NCBI GenBank assembly: GCA_033220425.1 | Contig: CM065647.1 | Span: 2,852,001-2,916,000, forward strand | Direction: 5' to 3' | DNA: 64,000 bases | Origin: Lepraria neglecta | Taxonomy: Eukaryota > Ascomycota > Lecanoromycetes > Lecanorales > Stereocaulaceae | Part shown: positions 19,586-31,642 of the stretch, piece after piece | Layout of the letters: each line of letters opens with the position of its first letter | Position numbering within the stretch: the first letter of the stretch is position 1 | Made by a program: the position numbers and the translations under genes | The notes under the pieces: model-generated | The model's input: the letters and a program-made list of their open reading frames with translations, nothing else | The model's database searches: none | Told to the model about the DNA's origin: nothing

Positions 19586-19682
19586 CGCTTCCAACGCTAG
19601 TCTTTGAATATCCCACTGTCTCTATTTATCAATCTCTTCCCTCCTGCGTAGCCTCTACGAGCATTCCAGAGCCTTCTCCAAG

Positions 19683-22010
19683 ATGGATCGACAATCAGCC
19701 TACTCTCTCAGCGTGCTTGCCCCAGACCCAGATGCCAGCGAAGGCTCCCGGAGCCAAATACAAGCGCAGCTGCGAGAGTTCATACTCGAATTCCGCTTAG
19801 ACAATGCCTTCATCTACAGGTATGCGCAACTTCCTTTCGAAAGTCCTCCTACTGATGAATCCAATGAAGAGACCAATTACGAGAGAACGTCCTTGTCAAA
19901 CAATACTACTGCGATGTCGATGTTGCCCACCTGATCTCCTACAACGAAGAGCTTGCGCACAAGCTTACGACACAGCCAGCCGACATCATACCTCTCGTAT
20001 GTAGAAATCATCCTTTATCGACTACAACTTACTGAACACGCGCAGTTCGAAGCAGCTATCAAAGAATGCACCCACCGCATCGTCTTCCCCTCCCAGAAAG
20101 CCAGCTCCCTCTCCCTACCTGAGCACCAGCTCCTCCTCCACTCCTCCGTCTCCCAAATCTCCATCCGCGATCTCGATGCGACCAACATCTCCCACCTCGT
20201 ACGGATACCTGGCATCGTCATTGGTGCATCTACACTCTCCTCGAAATCGACCGCACTCTACATCCAATGTCGAAATTGCCAGCATTCGGAAACGTTGGCA
20301 GTAAGCGGTGGTATATCTGGAGTGACACTTCCACGAGTCTGTTCCAGCAAGAGAGCTCCAGGAGACCCAACAGACAAATGCCCTCTGGATCCATATTTTG
20401 TGGTGCATGAAAAGTGCCAATTCATCGATCAGCAGATTTTGAAGCTACAAGAAGCGCCTGACCAAGTGCCAGTGGGAGAGCTGCCGCGCCATATCAAGAT
20501 CTCAGCAGATCGATATCTCACCAATCGGGTGGTTCCGGGTTCAAGATGTACGATCATGGGAGTCTTCTCGATCTACCAAAACAAAGAGTCGAAGGGATCT
20601 GGAAATTCAGCTGTGGCCATCCGAACACCATATCTTCGAGCCGTCGGCATATCGACTGATGTGGACCATACGGCAAAGGGCAATGCAATCTTCTCAGAAG
20701 AGGAAGAACAAGAGTTCCTGGAGATGAGCAGAAGACCAGACTTATACGAGGTCTTCGCTAATTGCATTGCGCCATCGATATACGGCAACAAAGACATCAA
20801 GAAGGCTATTGCATGTCTACTGCTTGGTGGCTCGAAGAAGATTCTACCAGATGGCATGAAGCTTCGAGGAGACATCAACGTCCTACTGCTTGGTGACCCC
20901 GGAACAGCAAAATCTCAGCTTTTGAAATTCGTTGAGAAAGTTGCACCAATCGCTATCTACACTTCAGGCAAAGGTTCTTCAGCGGCTGGTTTGACAGCAT
21001 CAGTACAGCGAGACACCAATACACGCGAATTTTATCTCGAAGGAGGTGCAATGGTGCTCGCAGATGGTGGTGTAGTCTGCATAGATGAATTCGACAAGAT
21101 GAGAGATGAAGATCGAGTAGCCATACACGAAGCGATGGAGCAGCAGACCATCTCGATAGCCAAAGCAGGTATCACGACAATCTTAAACGCCAGAACATCA
21201 GTACTCGCAGCAGCAAATCCAATCTTCGGTCGATACGATGACCTGAAGACGCCTGGAGAGAACATCGACTTCCAGACTACCATCCTCTCTCGTTTCGATA
21301 TGATCTTCATTGTCCGGGACGAGCACGAGAAGGGACGAGACGAGAGAATAGCTAGACATGTTATGGGTATTCAGATGGGAGGACGAGGAATGGAGGAGCA
21401 GACAGAAGCAGAAATATCAGTGGAGAAGATGAAGCGTTATATCAGCTATTGCAAATCGTGAGCCCGCTTTCCCCCTTTCTTTCCAATCCTTATCCCGGTA
21501 GCTAATAATGTTTTCAGACGCTGCGCACCCCGCCTCTCCCCTGAAGCTGGAGAAAAGCTCTCTTCACACTTCGTCTCCATCCGCCGCCAAGTCCACTCCG
21601 CTGAGATCGCCTCCTCCACACGCTCCTCCATCCCCATCACTGTCCGCCAACTGGAAGCCATCATCCGTATCACGGAATCCCTCGCAAAACTCTCCCTCTC
21701 TCCAATCGCTCTCGAATCTCACGTCGACGAAGCTATTCGCTTATTCCTTGCGTCGACGATGGATGCTGTGACGCAAGGCGAGGGTCAAGGAAGCAGAGAA
21801 GTGATGGAGGAGGCGAGCAAGGTGGAAGAAGAGCTGAGGAGGCGGTTACCTGTGGGTTGGAGTACAAGCTTGGCGACGTTGAGGAGGGAGTTGGTTGAGG
21901 GGAGAGGGTGGAGTGAGCAGGCGCTTAATAGGGCATTGGTTGTGCTGCAGAGGAGAGAGACGGTGCAGATTCGGAATGGGGGTAGTCAGGTTTATAGGAG
22001 TGGTGCTTAG
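19683..22010 (+). CDS. MCM5: DNA replication licensing factor, MCM helicase subunit 5
   Basis: Four exons (19683-19819, 19870-19996, 20046-21457, 21518-22010) encode 722 aa, close to the usual length. The N-terminal domain carries a zinc-binding set starting CRNC at about residue 163 and continuing with later Cys residues. The AAA+ core has Walker A GDPGTAKS (about 371-378), Walker B CIDEFDKM and the arginine-finger motif LSRFD. The C-terminal part resembles the winged-helix end of Mcm5. The protein is one of six subunits of the Mcm2-7 ring loaded at origins in the nucleus. Three introns are GT-AG, two near the 5' end and one near the 3' end. The promoter carries MCB boxes, which fits G1/S control. 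Confidence 0.97.
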
Positions 22011-22260
22011 GTTTTGAATTCGGGAGACAGGAAATTGTGGTGAATGATGGCGTCTAGGTGGGAGAAGCATGTAGAACATGTTATGTACAACGGCCAAGAC
22101 GGGTTAATTCATCATTCGACTCTATCTCGAGAGTCAGTATTGCCATTCGAATGAATCTATTTGAGCCAGGATACAAGTCTTAGGGGTAGAGAGCGTGTGG
22201 TAAGAAGCTATTTGGGAGCCGATTTTCGTGCGTGGAGACAAATTTTAGAAGTGGAGCAGA

Positions 22261-22508
22261 GCTTTTACCAAAGATCTAATCTCCACAGCAAAGGATAGCG
22301 GAAAAGGACTGCCTCAGAGCAGAATTCTTGTCTAGACATACCTCAAGAGCAGGATACAGGGTGAAGAGAAAAGCCGTGTCGAAGCGGGGTTCTTGCCAAA
22401 GGTTAAGTCTTAGGAGCAGGAAATAGGATAGAAAAGCCTGTATAGTAGGGGAACCCGCACCAAAAGACATGTTTCGGGAGCAGTGAAAAGGTTTTTTGGG
22501 AGGCAACA
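22261..22508. repeat. imperfect tandem repeat, about 65 bp period, about four units
   Basis: Units begin near 22262, 22327, 22392 and 22457. Shared words include a start like ttcttgccaaag, a central (a/g)gagcaggaa and a downstream agaaaagcc. The last unit contains ccaaaagacatgtttcggga. A related array lies at 25735-25936. The array sits between the 3' end of MCM5 and the unknown gene at 22875. I see no conserved frame. Confidence 0.6.
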
Positions 22509-22874
22509 GCCCGATAATTGCACTTATGACCTCCTTCCCTGTTTATTATACTGTCAAACACCGGATGAACTCAATGCTGAAGCCTTTAGTAAATGTGCGC
22601 CGGATACTCGAGGAGAACACTTAGAACTAAGACTTGTGAGAATTCAGCAACACCTCCCGAAAGTTACCTGTTCACCATAGATGTACCCATTTATTCGATG
22701 TGAGGTTCGAAGAAAATGGCTAGTCCATCTCCCAGTTCCGACAATAGAGGCCCAAATGAACGACCAATGAGATACATACGTTCCCAAATAAAAACTCCGA
22801 TCTCACGCCAGTCACCGCTCCGTCGCTCTAGACTGCATAGAACCGGTAGCTTCATATGTCATCTAGGTCGTAGG

Positions 22875-23840
22875 TCAGAGTACTAAACCAACTTGTATCA
22901 CGCTCACAGCTGCAGCTGCTAGACGGCCCGCTTGATTACGCTGAGCACGAACGACGACTAGTACCTTTTCTCGATCCAGCAATTCTTCCCAGCTATCAAT
23001 GGCTATATGTTCACGTAGCGGAGGTTGCCCTGGCGGGTGCTTACATTCCCTGAGAGGGGAGTATCGAGTGAAGAGGTGGCTCTTTAGCATGCGGAGAACG
23101 TCAAGGTCTGCAACCCATTTGTCACGATCGTGAACGGATACAAGCGATTCAAGGAAAAATAACTCAACATCTTGTCCCCCGTGCTCCCCAATGATGACAG
23201 GCATCGTGTATTGAGTGGACGATAAATGGAGCGAAGTGCTTGCAAAAGAGTTGGCCGCCTTCCCGTCGAACGGCGCATGATTCACCAATTCCCAAGTATC
23301 GGGCTCGGGCTTGCGAATCAGGGGATGTTGAGGAGGAATGAGCATAGCTATACCAGCTCGACCTATGTTTCCGACCACCCGTAGCACTTCATCGTCCTTC
23401 GAGCCTTCGCCAGGATCGCTAAGCAATTGGGCAGCAACAAACAAGGAGTTGCCTGAAGACATAGCAAAGACATGCTCGAGAACATATGGTCCGACATCAT
23501 ATGTACCCGAGTCAAACATGGCAATACAGGCAAATGCTTGGGCGAGACTTAGTCTGTCGTTGAAATCGTCCCGCCCACGGTATGGCTCTATTTGCCCGCC
23601 CTCTTCGATTGGAGTCGCCCATAGATCCATTTCCTCTGTCTCTGCATCTTTCATGTTGCTCCCCCCAACCCACAGCGATTTGTGCAACGGCTTGGATGCA
23701 ACGGTAAGGGCAATGGTAGCATTAGGCATGAGCTTGTAGATCGATATTGCAGACGCCAGTGCTTGCAAGGAACGATGGTATTCTGGACAACGAACCCAAG
23801 CACCTGCATGTGGCATGAGGCAGCCGATCAATAGCGACAC
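22875..23840 (-). CDS. conserved fungal protein of unknown function (main exon)
   Basis: The minus-strand frame runs without stops for 321 codons. It has the feel of a globular fungal family: AWVRCPEYHRSLQALASAI at the start, then VVGNIGRAGIAMLIPPQHP, LVNHAPFDGKAANSF and ETLVSVHDRxxWVADLD-like text, here ESLVSVHDRDKWVADLDVL. No catalytic motif is obvious. The frame opens with a GTG, not ATG. A splice acceptor just before GAWVRCPEY (acatgcag/gtgc) suggests that an upstream exon provides the start, possibly the piece at 23930-24096. I recall similar fungal hypothetical proteins, but no function is known to me. Confidence 0.65.
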   Translation of the reverse strand: MSLLIGCLMPHAGAWVRCPEYHRSLQALASAISIYKLMPNATIALTVASKPLHKSLWVGGSNMKDAETEEMDLWATPIEEGGQIEPYRGRDDFNDRLSLAQAFACIAMFDSGTYDVGPYVLEHVFAMSSGNSLFVAAQLLSDPGEGSKDDEVLRVVGNIGRAGIAMLIPPQHPLIRKPEPDTWELVNHAPFDGKAANSFASTSLHLSSTQYTMPVIIGEHGGQDVELFFLESLVSVHDRDKWVADLDVLRMLKSHLFTRYSPLRECKHPPGQPPLREHIAIDSWEELLDREKVLVVVRAQRNQAGRLAAAAVSVIQVGLVL

Positions 23841-23929
23841 AAGGTATCTATATCAAGAAGAGTCTCAAATTCCTCCAGCAAATATTTCCTCTTCTTGATG
23901 GACAATTTTAGCTACTCTACGCTGGGCGC

Positions 23930-24096
23930 CTATGTCCTTGCCGGTTCGATATCGTCATCCACAAATTGATCCATTTCCTCCTTTGATCCTGCTGGTCTTG
24001 CTCTATACAGTGCAGCAACGTCGGTGTCACCATAGATAAAATCAAGCGAGTGGGGTTCATTGCCCCACGGAGCGTCTCTCAGGTAGATGTCTTTGG
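23930..24096 (-). CDS. possible upstream exon of the unknown gene at 22875-23840
   Basis: On the minus strand a clean frame reads DIYLRDAPWGNEPHSLDFIY and continues acidic to EPARxx before a stop. It is protein-like, on the same strand and about 120 bp from the main exon. No ATG was found before a (CAAA)n run. Link and start are inferred. Confidence 0.35.
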
Positions 24097-24099
24097 GGG

Positions 24100-24140
24100 T
24101 TTGTTGTTGTTGTTTGTTTGTTTGTTTGTTTGTTTGTTTC
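24100..24140. repeat. (GTT)n/(GTTT)n microsatellite
   Basis: About three GTT units are followed by about seven GTTT units on the plus strand. The tract is noncoding. Confidence 0.9.
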
Positions 24141-24879
24141 TGAGCAATGGCAGCGGTCGTAATGGTGGATCACGAGCTGTCCGATTGGCTTTGATGCCTG
24201 GCAATCAACGTTGGGGGAGTACAACCTTAGATGTTTGTGGATGTTTGCGAGTCTATCTGGTAGGTTATTTGCTCAGCGTTGGCTTAAAAGAACACCATTA
24301 TCCCCTGGAGGACCAATTTAGCAGATCGATGCTGAGCTTCGATATCAGAGCGAGTTCACCATCGTAAAGGATGTTGAGTGGCAGGATAAGTGGTGACGAG
24401 GCTTTTGACGTGCGCAGGGGCGGCTCCCTCGAGTGTGTCAAAGCTGGGAGGTGTCAAGATCTTCGGTGTGTCAAAGCTAGTATTGACGCGAAGTAAATAT
24501 ATAGGTACGTCAGCTCATCAAGCCTTGCACGTCTTGTCTTACAACACCACCTCCAGTCGGCATTCCCTCCTTAGCGTACTTGCGCTAAGCTTCTAGCTTT
24601 GTGTCATGTACTAAACCCTAACACATAATGTCCCTCTGGGAGAGGCATACCGTGGTGCATCATTCTCGATTAGGACTCCGAGTCTTATGGCCGACAAGTC
24701 AAGGTAACTCGAAAAGATCCTACCCAAAGTCTCCTGTTACTACCTGCTCCACAACACCTCATCTGGTACAAGTCAGACACTCAAACAACATCGAGGTTTG
24801 TCAGAACCTATAGAAACTGTCCGATATTACTGCTGATCTTGCATAATACAGTCGCCGCCATGGGGGTCACATCTCTCCT
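24141..24879. other. no gene seen
   Basis: Short frames only. An ATG in good context at 24858 (gccgccATGggg) opens a frame of a few codons that I could not extend by splicing. Confidence 0.4.
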
Positions 24880-25680
24880 TCAACACATCACCGGTATCTT
24901 TTGAGAAAACAAATAGAAGAAACGTGGCTGACCGCTAGTAGTTGGTGCTGCAAGGTCGGCTCGCACACATGCCTCACGAAGAAGCATCTCTACCCATGTC
25001 GCTTTCATCCAGGGAGCTGTTCCCGACAACCAAATAAATGTCCTGAGTGCCTCGACCGCTGGGCCCGAAAAGAGCAGCAGGAGATGGAGCAAAGGTTAAG
25101 GAGAAACACTTGAAAGTCACAAAGCAAGCGAACGGTAGGACGAATCACCAAGCAAAGTCTTACCACAAAGGAAAGAATGGAAGGCACACCAATTTCAAGA
25201 CTGAATGAGTAAACACTGTTGCCCACTGACGGTATGTAGCCAAATATTGTTTCAATCTTCCAGACGCTAATTGGCTCCAGGGACACAGCTAGATGGGGGA
25301 TTCCTGAAGGACGGGCCAAATGGGTTTGCTTACGATGTCCCAATTGCACACGAGTCGGAGGGAAGGGTGTTATTGGTGGCAATTTTCAACCTTGTCCGAG
25401 CATGCATGCCATATTTTTGCCATTAGCCAACGCCTAGGATGGATCTTGTCGAGTTTGTTTGTTGTCGGGGGTAACCAAGCATTTCTCATGAAACACGCAG
25501 ATCCTGTACAATGGAAGGTATGACCAGACTGCGGAGTATTTCAAGCTCTCAAAAATTCTCCACAAGGGATCATGTATCCTAGTAAATCGAAAACAATTAC
25601 TCACATCTATGTTTATCTCTTGAGACTCTGACATATCGCAACGAAAGATGGTACTAACTTTGATCGAAGTGACATCCACG
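24880..25680 (-). pseudogene. unresolved, probably decayed multi-exon gene
   Basis: Minus-strand blocks look protein-like but do not join in frame: SVGNSVYSFSLEIGVPSILS (about 25300-25160) followed by a GTAAGA donor, then AVEALRTFIWLSGTAPWMKA and MLLREACVRADLAAPTTSG (about 25060-24930). A possible first exon begins at the ATG at 25634 with a GTGAGT donor ten codons in. The acceptor that would link the second and third blocks gives an immediate stop. The hydrophobic and aromatic content suggests a membrane or globular fungal protein. I cannot name it. Confidence 0.35.
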
Positions 25681-25734
25681 ACCGGCAGATTTCGGAGTCA
25701 GCATTGCTCTTTGGGGAGTAAATCTAAACCAGGT

Positions 25735-25936
25735 CCAAAGTCTTGCGAGCAAGATAAAGGGTATAAAAGGTTGTTTAGGAGCAGGGTACAGAGAATAAAA
25801 GACTACAAAGGCGCAGACTTCGCACTAAAAGATAAATCTCAGAGTACGACCTTAAAGGCAAACAACTGTCCGAGAGCGGAAATTTTGCCAAAAGACGTAT
25901 TTCAGGAGCAGTGAACAGACGGATTGGGAGGCACTT
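25735..25936. repeat. imperfect tandem repeat related to the array at 22261-22508
   Basis: About three units of about 65 bp. The last unit (ttgccaaaagac at 25885-25896, then ggagcagtgaac and gattgggaggca) aligns closely with the last unit of the other array. The array lies about 370 bp before the VPS54 start. Confidence 0.6.
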
Positions 25937-26300
25937 ATAGAAATTGGCAATCGATAGAAGCTGATGCTGACTTACTAAAAGCACTCTCGGAGCTGGACAT
26001 GGCACAAGAGGAAGGAGAATTGAAAGGGATGGCTGACCGAGTTCGGGCAAAGTCTTCCCAATGGCATTGGATGCCCGAGCTACAGCGATGTTCGCAGTTG
26101 ACAGTGACAGTGGAAGACTGCGGTCAAATCGCAGGCTTGGCATGGCGCCTGGCGCCACCGCGCTTGCTAGCGGCATCGAGGCTTGGCAGACTTCCAGATT
26201 CATCAGCTCCATTCGTACTTGAGGCCAGCTATCATGTCCGGTTATTGATGGAGACGAGCTCTCACAAAGGAGCCCCCATGCCGTCTATAATCCACGCGAC

Positions 26301-29300
26301 ATGTCCTCCCCTGCACCAAGGCGATCAGTGGACAATCAAGTATCGCCCTTCACGAGCCCATCCCAAAATCAGTACCCTTTTCCCCAAATCGGCTCCCCTC
26401 AAAGCCCCGGCTCCAGCAGTCGCCATGGCAGAAGGCGAAGCTCAGTGGCGAGCTCTATTACATCAATCGGTGGAGTCTTGGACACGGCGCCACAGGATAG
26501 AGATTCGATAACAGAATTGGGCAACAATGGTTCGTGTACATCGGAGAAAACCTCGCGATCTTGCTGCTAATGATCTCTGTGAATACAGCCATCGCGACAC
26601 TCCTCCAACCACCCATAGTCCGCACTGGCCTGGTTCCTTACGCATCCGCCCCGAGCTCACAGAAACTCCCCTCCGCCAAAGACATACCTCCGGTCTCCTT
26701 AACGAACATTCCCCACATCGAGTCTTCGGCTTTTCTACCATATCTCAAGCAAGCTGGCTCTCTTTATGACGCTTTTCAGCGTGCGAAGGAGAGTGAAGGA
26801 ACCGGGCCGTCACAGTCCAAACGGCCGCGAACATCATCCAAGAGTGACCAGCTGCCAGGCATACTGAATCAGGGGCACCATGGCCGGCAAGGAAGCATGT
26901 CCAGCATTTCCAGATCGGAAAGTGTATTTCTATCACTTGGGTCTTCTCTTGAGGGACCTCAGCCGAGGCGGAAAGTGAGTCCAGGATCGTCCAGGAGAGG
27001 GCCGCTGACTGTTGCTCCGCTGTCCACTATACCCGCCGTCTACTTTGAACCAGATTTCCACTTGGAAAACCCCAGGACTTTTGATATCGTTAGCGAGAGA
27101 TCAGAAATCGTCAAGCAGCCACCTGGGGCTAATGGAGCTGTGGCGACTCCAGGACAGGGTGGAAGGAAAGCACTTGCTACAAACGCCATTCTGCAAGAGA
27201 AGTTGTCATGGTATATGGATACAGTGGAAGTTCATCTGATCTCGTCAATATCTACGGCATCATATTCGTTCTTTGCCGCCCTCGGTTCCTTACGAGATCT
27301 GCACGTAGAGGCATCAGCTTCTGTCGCGAAGATCAAAGCTCTGCGAGAGGACTTGGCAAGCTTAGATCGGAATATGGCGGTTGGAGGGCTCAAAATTGTT
27401 GCCATGCGCAGGCGGCGCGAGAACATGCGAAAGCTTGGCGACGCAGTCCAGCAGCTGCGCGAAGTAGTTGATGCAGTGACCCACTCTGAGGAACAGGTTG
27501 ATAAGGGCGAAATTGAGGAAGCCTTGCATGGCCTCGTCGAGGTCGAGTATCTCATCACAGGCCAGAGGATTGGAGGCCGACAATCGGACAAAGACGCGCC
27601 ATTAGCCCAGGACCGAATGGTAGATCTTCGCGGGATCAAGGCACTAGAAGGGGCAGGGAACGATATCGCTTATCTAAGGTCAAGGATAGGAAAAAGCTTC
27701 GAGACAAGATTTCTGGAGGCTCTACTCTCGGATTTACGAAAGCATGTCGATGGCACGCCTTCGAATGTAACCTTCCAAAGATGGGATAAAGCCTCACAAC
27801 GAAACCGAGGCGTTCATGCCAGAACGCCATCTGTTTATCCAGCGTATCTGCAGATAGACGACTCTCTACGAAAAACTCTGCAGTCGAATTTAGAAGGACT
27901 AGCCCAGTCAGATAGCATCAAGCCTGCCACGACTGCCTATCGAGAAGCCGTGTGGAAAGAGGTGAAGACTCTCATTCGACGACACCTACCAAGCTCCAGC
28001 GACGACGATAATGAATCGACCATGTCAGCATCTACACAAGGAGGCCGTCACATGACGCAGCAAGAGAAGTCTTCAGTGCTGGCGCGGAATTTGCGTGCTC
28101 TTGATCCCGAGGATGCGGAAGATATGCTGAAGAAGATCTACTCAAACGTTGGAGAAGCTCTGCGAAGATTGGGCACGCAGGTGAAAGTTGTCTTAGACAT
28201 CACCAGTAGCTTTGACAGTGCCCCAGCCATAAGAAACGCGAGATCGCCCATGAGTCCACCAGCCGCAAATATGGACAGCTACATGAATGCAGCTCCTATT
28301 TCTCCCACCACTCGCGGTACAGTACAACAGGAAGACATTCAGCAGACACTGGACATGTCAAATCTCCTGGGCCAAGCTGTCGATATTGCGCAAGCCCAAA
28401 TCACAAAGATCCTTAAGGTCCGAGCGGAACAGAACACTCGCCTTCCTTTACCACAATTTCTAAGATACTTCCATCTCAACAGATTATTCGCAGACGAATG
28501 CGAGGCCGTGTCCGGACGAGGAGGCATGGCGCTCAAGACTGTGGTCCACACTCACATCAAGGACTTCGTCCATCTTGCGGGAGATATAGAACGCCAAAAT
28601 CTGGTGCAAAGCATGGATGCTGATCGTTGGGACGCGAAAGATTTTGCGGAGAAAGACGATCAACTGCTGTCCTACGTCATCGACGCCAGTACTAAGGATA
28701 TCGAGGCTTGGACCAAAGCTTCTATGATTTGGTCCGACGAAGCAATCGGTGTAAATGGTGACCCGCAGACCAATGGGACTGTAACCAATGGTACAGCAGC
28801 AAAGGACAAAATCCGTAGCGCAACGATCGACGAACAAAAATTCGTCCTTCCGGAGTCAGCGCTAACAGTTCTTCACGGCATCGGGAAATTTGAGCAGCTC
28901 ATCACGGGCATACCGAGCATGACGCAGGAGATCACCTCTTCACTTCTCGAATACCTCAAGCTCTTCAACTCTCGATCCTCACAACTCATCCTCGGCGCAG
29001 GAGCGACAAGAAGTGCTGGCCTCAAAAACATCACTACTAAGCACCTGGCACTCGCTTCTCAAGCTCTGAGCTTTGTTACCGCATTAACGCCCTACGTCCG
29101 AGAGTTCGTGCGAAGGCACTCCTCGGGCGCTGGCAGCTTGATGGTTGAGTTCGACAAGGTCAAGCGATTATACCAAGAGCACCAGGCTGGCATCAACGAC
29201 AAGCTTGTGGACATCATGAGCGGAAGGGCGACTACACACGTCAATGTCATGAAGAAGATCGACTGGGATGCCGCATCGACCGGTCAAGTGGCCAATCCTT

Positions 29301-29720
29301 ACATGGAGACGCTAGTCAAGGAGACGACTACACTGCATAAAGTGCTCAGCAAGCATCTACCAGACATGACGGTGCGGATGATCATGGATCCTGTTTTCAG
29401 AAGCTACCGCGAGCAATGGGGTAAGGCGTTCCAGGATGTGGACGTCAAGACGGTAGCTGGGAAAGACAGGTATGTATCTCGAAGACTTCCATTCCTACTA
29501 AGTGAATTACAAGAGCTAATGTTCCCTCAGGATGCTCCGGGATGCTGAGCTCTTCAAGTCGCGCCTCAGCAAGCTCGACAGTGCTGCTAACATCGGAGAT
29601 CACATCCTCAACATCGTCAAAGGGAAAGTTGTTGCCGAGCCTGCTACACCAGCCGACAACAAACCCGCCAGCACAGACACATCGTCAGAGAAGCCCCAAG
29701 AGAACGGCGACAAAGCATGA
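26301..29720 (+). CDS. VPS54: GARP complex subunit Vps54
   Basis: Three exons (26301-26529, 26589-29469, 29531-29720) give 1099 aa. The first intron has a GTTCGT donor. The N-terminal 180 residues are disordered, Ser/Pro-rich and basic. A helical region with LRDLHVEASASVAKIKALRE and a coiled coil follow. The C-terminal domain contains FNSRSSQLILGAGATRSAGL, the strongly conserved Vps54 motif, then LALASQALSFVTALTPYVRE. Vps54 with Vps51, Vps52 and Vps53 forms the GARP tethering complex that receives endosome-derived vesicles at the trans-Golgi. The last exon is short, acidic and probably dispensable. The ATG at 26301 is the first that gives an uninterrupted spliced frame. Confidence 0.9.
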
Positions 29721-29958
29721 GCCACCGTTTCTGCTTGGTATCTCATTTCTACACACGTCATTTGCCTATAATCTTGATCTCTGGCATTAGCAAGGCGTTG
29801 GTAAGGTTCAGGGGAAGCGTGCATCTTGGGACTGTATGTATAGAACTCTACCGCCGTTTTCGGACGGTCGTAACACAATTTGCTTTTTTGGTATCTCATG
29901 GACGTAACTAGATAATTCAATGCAAGGACATCTCCTCAAGCTGGCAACTTTATCAGCA

Positions 29959-29982
29959 ACATTGTGCACAACATTGTGCACA
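29959..29982. repeat. 12-bp direct duplication in the VPS54/ERG20 convergent intergenic
   Basis: acattgtgcaca occurs twice in tandem (29959-29970, 29971-29982) and contains the palindrome GTGCAC. It lies just downstream of the ERG20 stop. Confidence 0.8.
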
Positions 29983-30002
29983 TGCAATATTACATCTCCA
30001 AA

Positions 30003-31137
30003 TCATTTCGTCCTCTTATAAATCTTTCCCAAGAAATCCTCAAACACCGCCCTCTTCAATCCATGATTCTCATCAATCTTCGCAATCCTTTCCCTAATCT
30101 CCCCCACAGCGTTCTCCTCATACTCCAAATACACCTTCTCCAACTCCAACTCATTAAAAACCTCCTTCGCTTTCTTCTCCATCGCCGCATCTTTCCTTCC
30201 ATAGCACTCATCTAATGTCTTTCTCTGCTGGGGACTTGCCCTCTTCAATGCCTGGTTGATCAGCCATGAGCATTTATTGTCTTGGATATCCGTTCCAATC
30301 TTCCCAATCGTTTCAGGCGAGCCGAAGCAGTCGAGGTAGTCATCTTGGATTTGGAAGTATTCCCCCAGCGGTATCAGAATGTCTTTTGACTGCTGCAGGG
30401 TCTCGGGTGTGGCGAGTTGGAGGTAGTGCAGCGCCAGCGCAACAGGTAGATAGAAGCTGTAATAAGCTGTCTTGTAAATGACGATGAAGGAATGTTTTTC
30501 TGGCGAGAACTGGTCGAGATCGACATGATCTTCCGGCGCTGTGAGTAAATCGCAAGTTTGGCCCAGCTCCGTCTGGAAAGTCACTTCATGGAAAAGCTCA
30601 ATAAACTCCGCGTACTCAGGGTGCGTCTTGAAGTGTTTCTTAAGCAATATGTATATCGATGCCTCGAGCATGAACGCGTCATTTATAGCAATCATGCCGA
30701 CAGCAGGTTTCTTGTACCAGCACGGCTGCCCGCGCCGCGTTATGGAGGAGTCCATTATGTCGTCTGAGACTAGGAAGAAGGCTTGCAGGAGCTCGGTGAG
30801 CCAGCCTAGGGTTGCTGTTAAGTGGTAATCCTCCTTGGTGAGGGGGCCACCTAGGAGGGTGCTGGCGCTGTCGGGGACGGAGATGCCGCGGTTTAGTTTG
30901 CCGCCCATTGTGTTGTAGTTGAGTGACTGCAGGTGTGGATAGAGGTTAGCTATGGCCGAATGGGAGGTTGTGGGGGATGATCTGGGGACTTGGGTACGGG
31001 GAGTTGGTACATACATCTTCGTACCACTTCAGAGCATCGGCGGGGATGTTGTATTGCTTTGCATTCTCCTTGAGGTCCTCGACGAGGGAGGGGAAGACTG
31101 CTTCGAAGTCTTTTTTCTTGCCTCCTTTGGAAGACAT
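30003..31137 (-). CDS. ERG20: farnesyl pyrophosphate synthase
   Basis: Minus-strand exons 31137-31015 and 30926-30003 encode 348 aa, the normal length. The 88-nt intron is GTATGT...GCAG. The junction gives [17 protein letters not shown], the conserved start of the catalytic domain. The first aspartate-rich motif is DDIMD and the second is QDDYLD; LNRG and the [11 protein letters not shown] loop are also present. The C-terminus IYKRTK fits the family, whose last residues cover the active site. The enzyme condenses IPP with DMAPP and then with GPP to make FPP for sterols, dolichol, heme a and prenylation. A nearer acceptor at the end of ...CATAG does not keep the family sequence. Confidence 0.96.
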
Positions 31138-31642
31138 TGTGGACGATTGGGAGAGCCGCGAACTCTGGGGCGGATAGTAGAGGGAGTATGGGGTTCAAAG
31201 AGGTCTTCTGGAGCTTCTCCCGGCAGGAGTGGGTATTATTTGATAAAATTCAATGGCAGAAAAACGAAGATTCGTTCGGGATCGGGCTTGCCCAATTGGG
31301 AAATGCCTTGCATATGATCTGCGACAGGGATGCCCGTCGGCGTTTTGACGTTATCGCCGTCGACAGCGCGCTCTTGCTGTAAACACTATGCGATCACCCT
31401 TATACAGCTCTCACAATAAGTTGCAGAAATAGTCTGCTCTCGAGAATAATTGAGGTGCCGTGAGACGCGTCTTGTACAGATGCCGTGATCTTCTCACTGG
31501 CCGAATCCATTCAGAATCCAATCTCGCTGCAGATCTACAATCCATCATCGGAGAAGGGTGCAACTAGAGGTGTGAGTTGTTTGAAAGCCTGCACTTTCCG
31601 ATCTCTCCGAGATTCTTCTCTTTCAGATCGTCATAGCAGGCT
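31138..31642. promoter_or_regulatory. bidirectional promoter region of ERG20 (-) and CDC23 (+)
   Basis: The two starts point away from each other about 500 bp apart. I did not find a sterol-regulatory or other named element that I would defend. Confidence 0.5.

Noticed and set aside
24050-24367. Plus-strand frame with a Leu/Phe/Val/Cys run resembling a membrane segment
   Set aside because: The run is the translation of the GTTT microsatellite; no other support.
27208-28837. Several frames of 70-135 codons on both strands
   Set aside because: All lie inside the long VPS54 exon in other phases.
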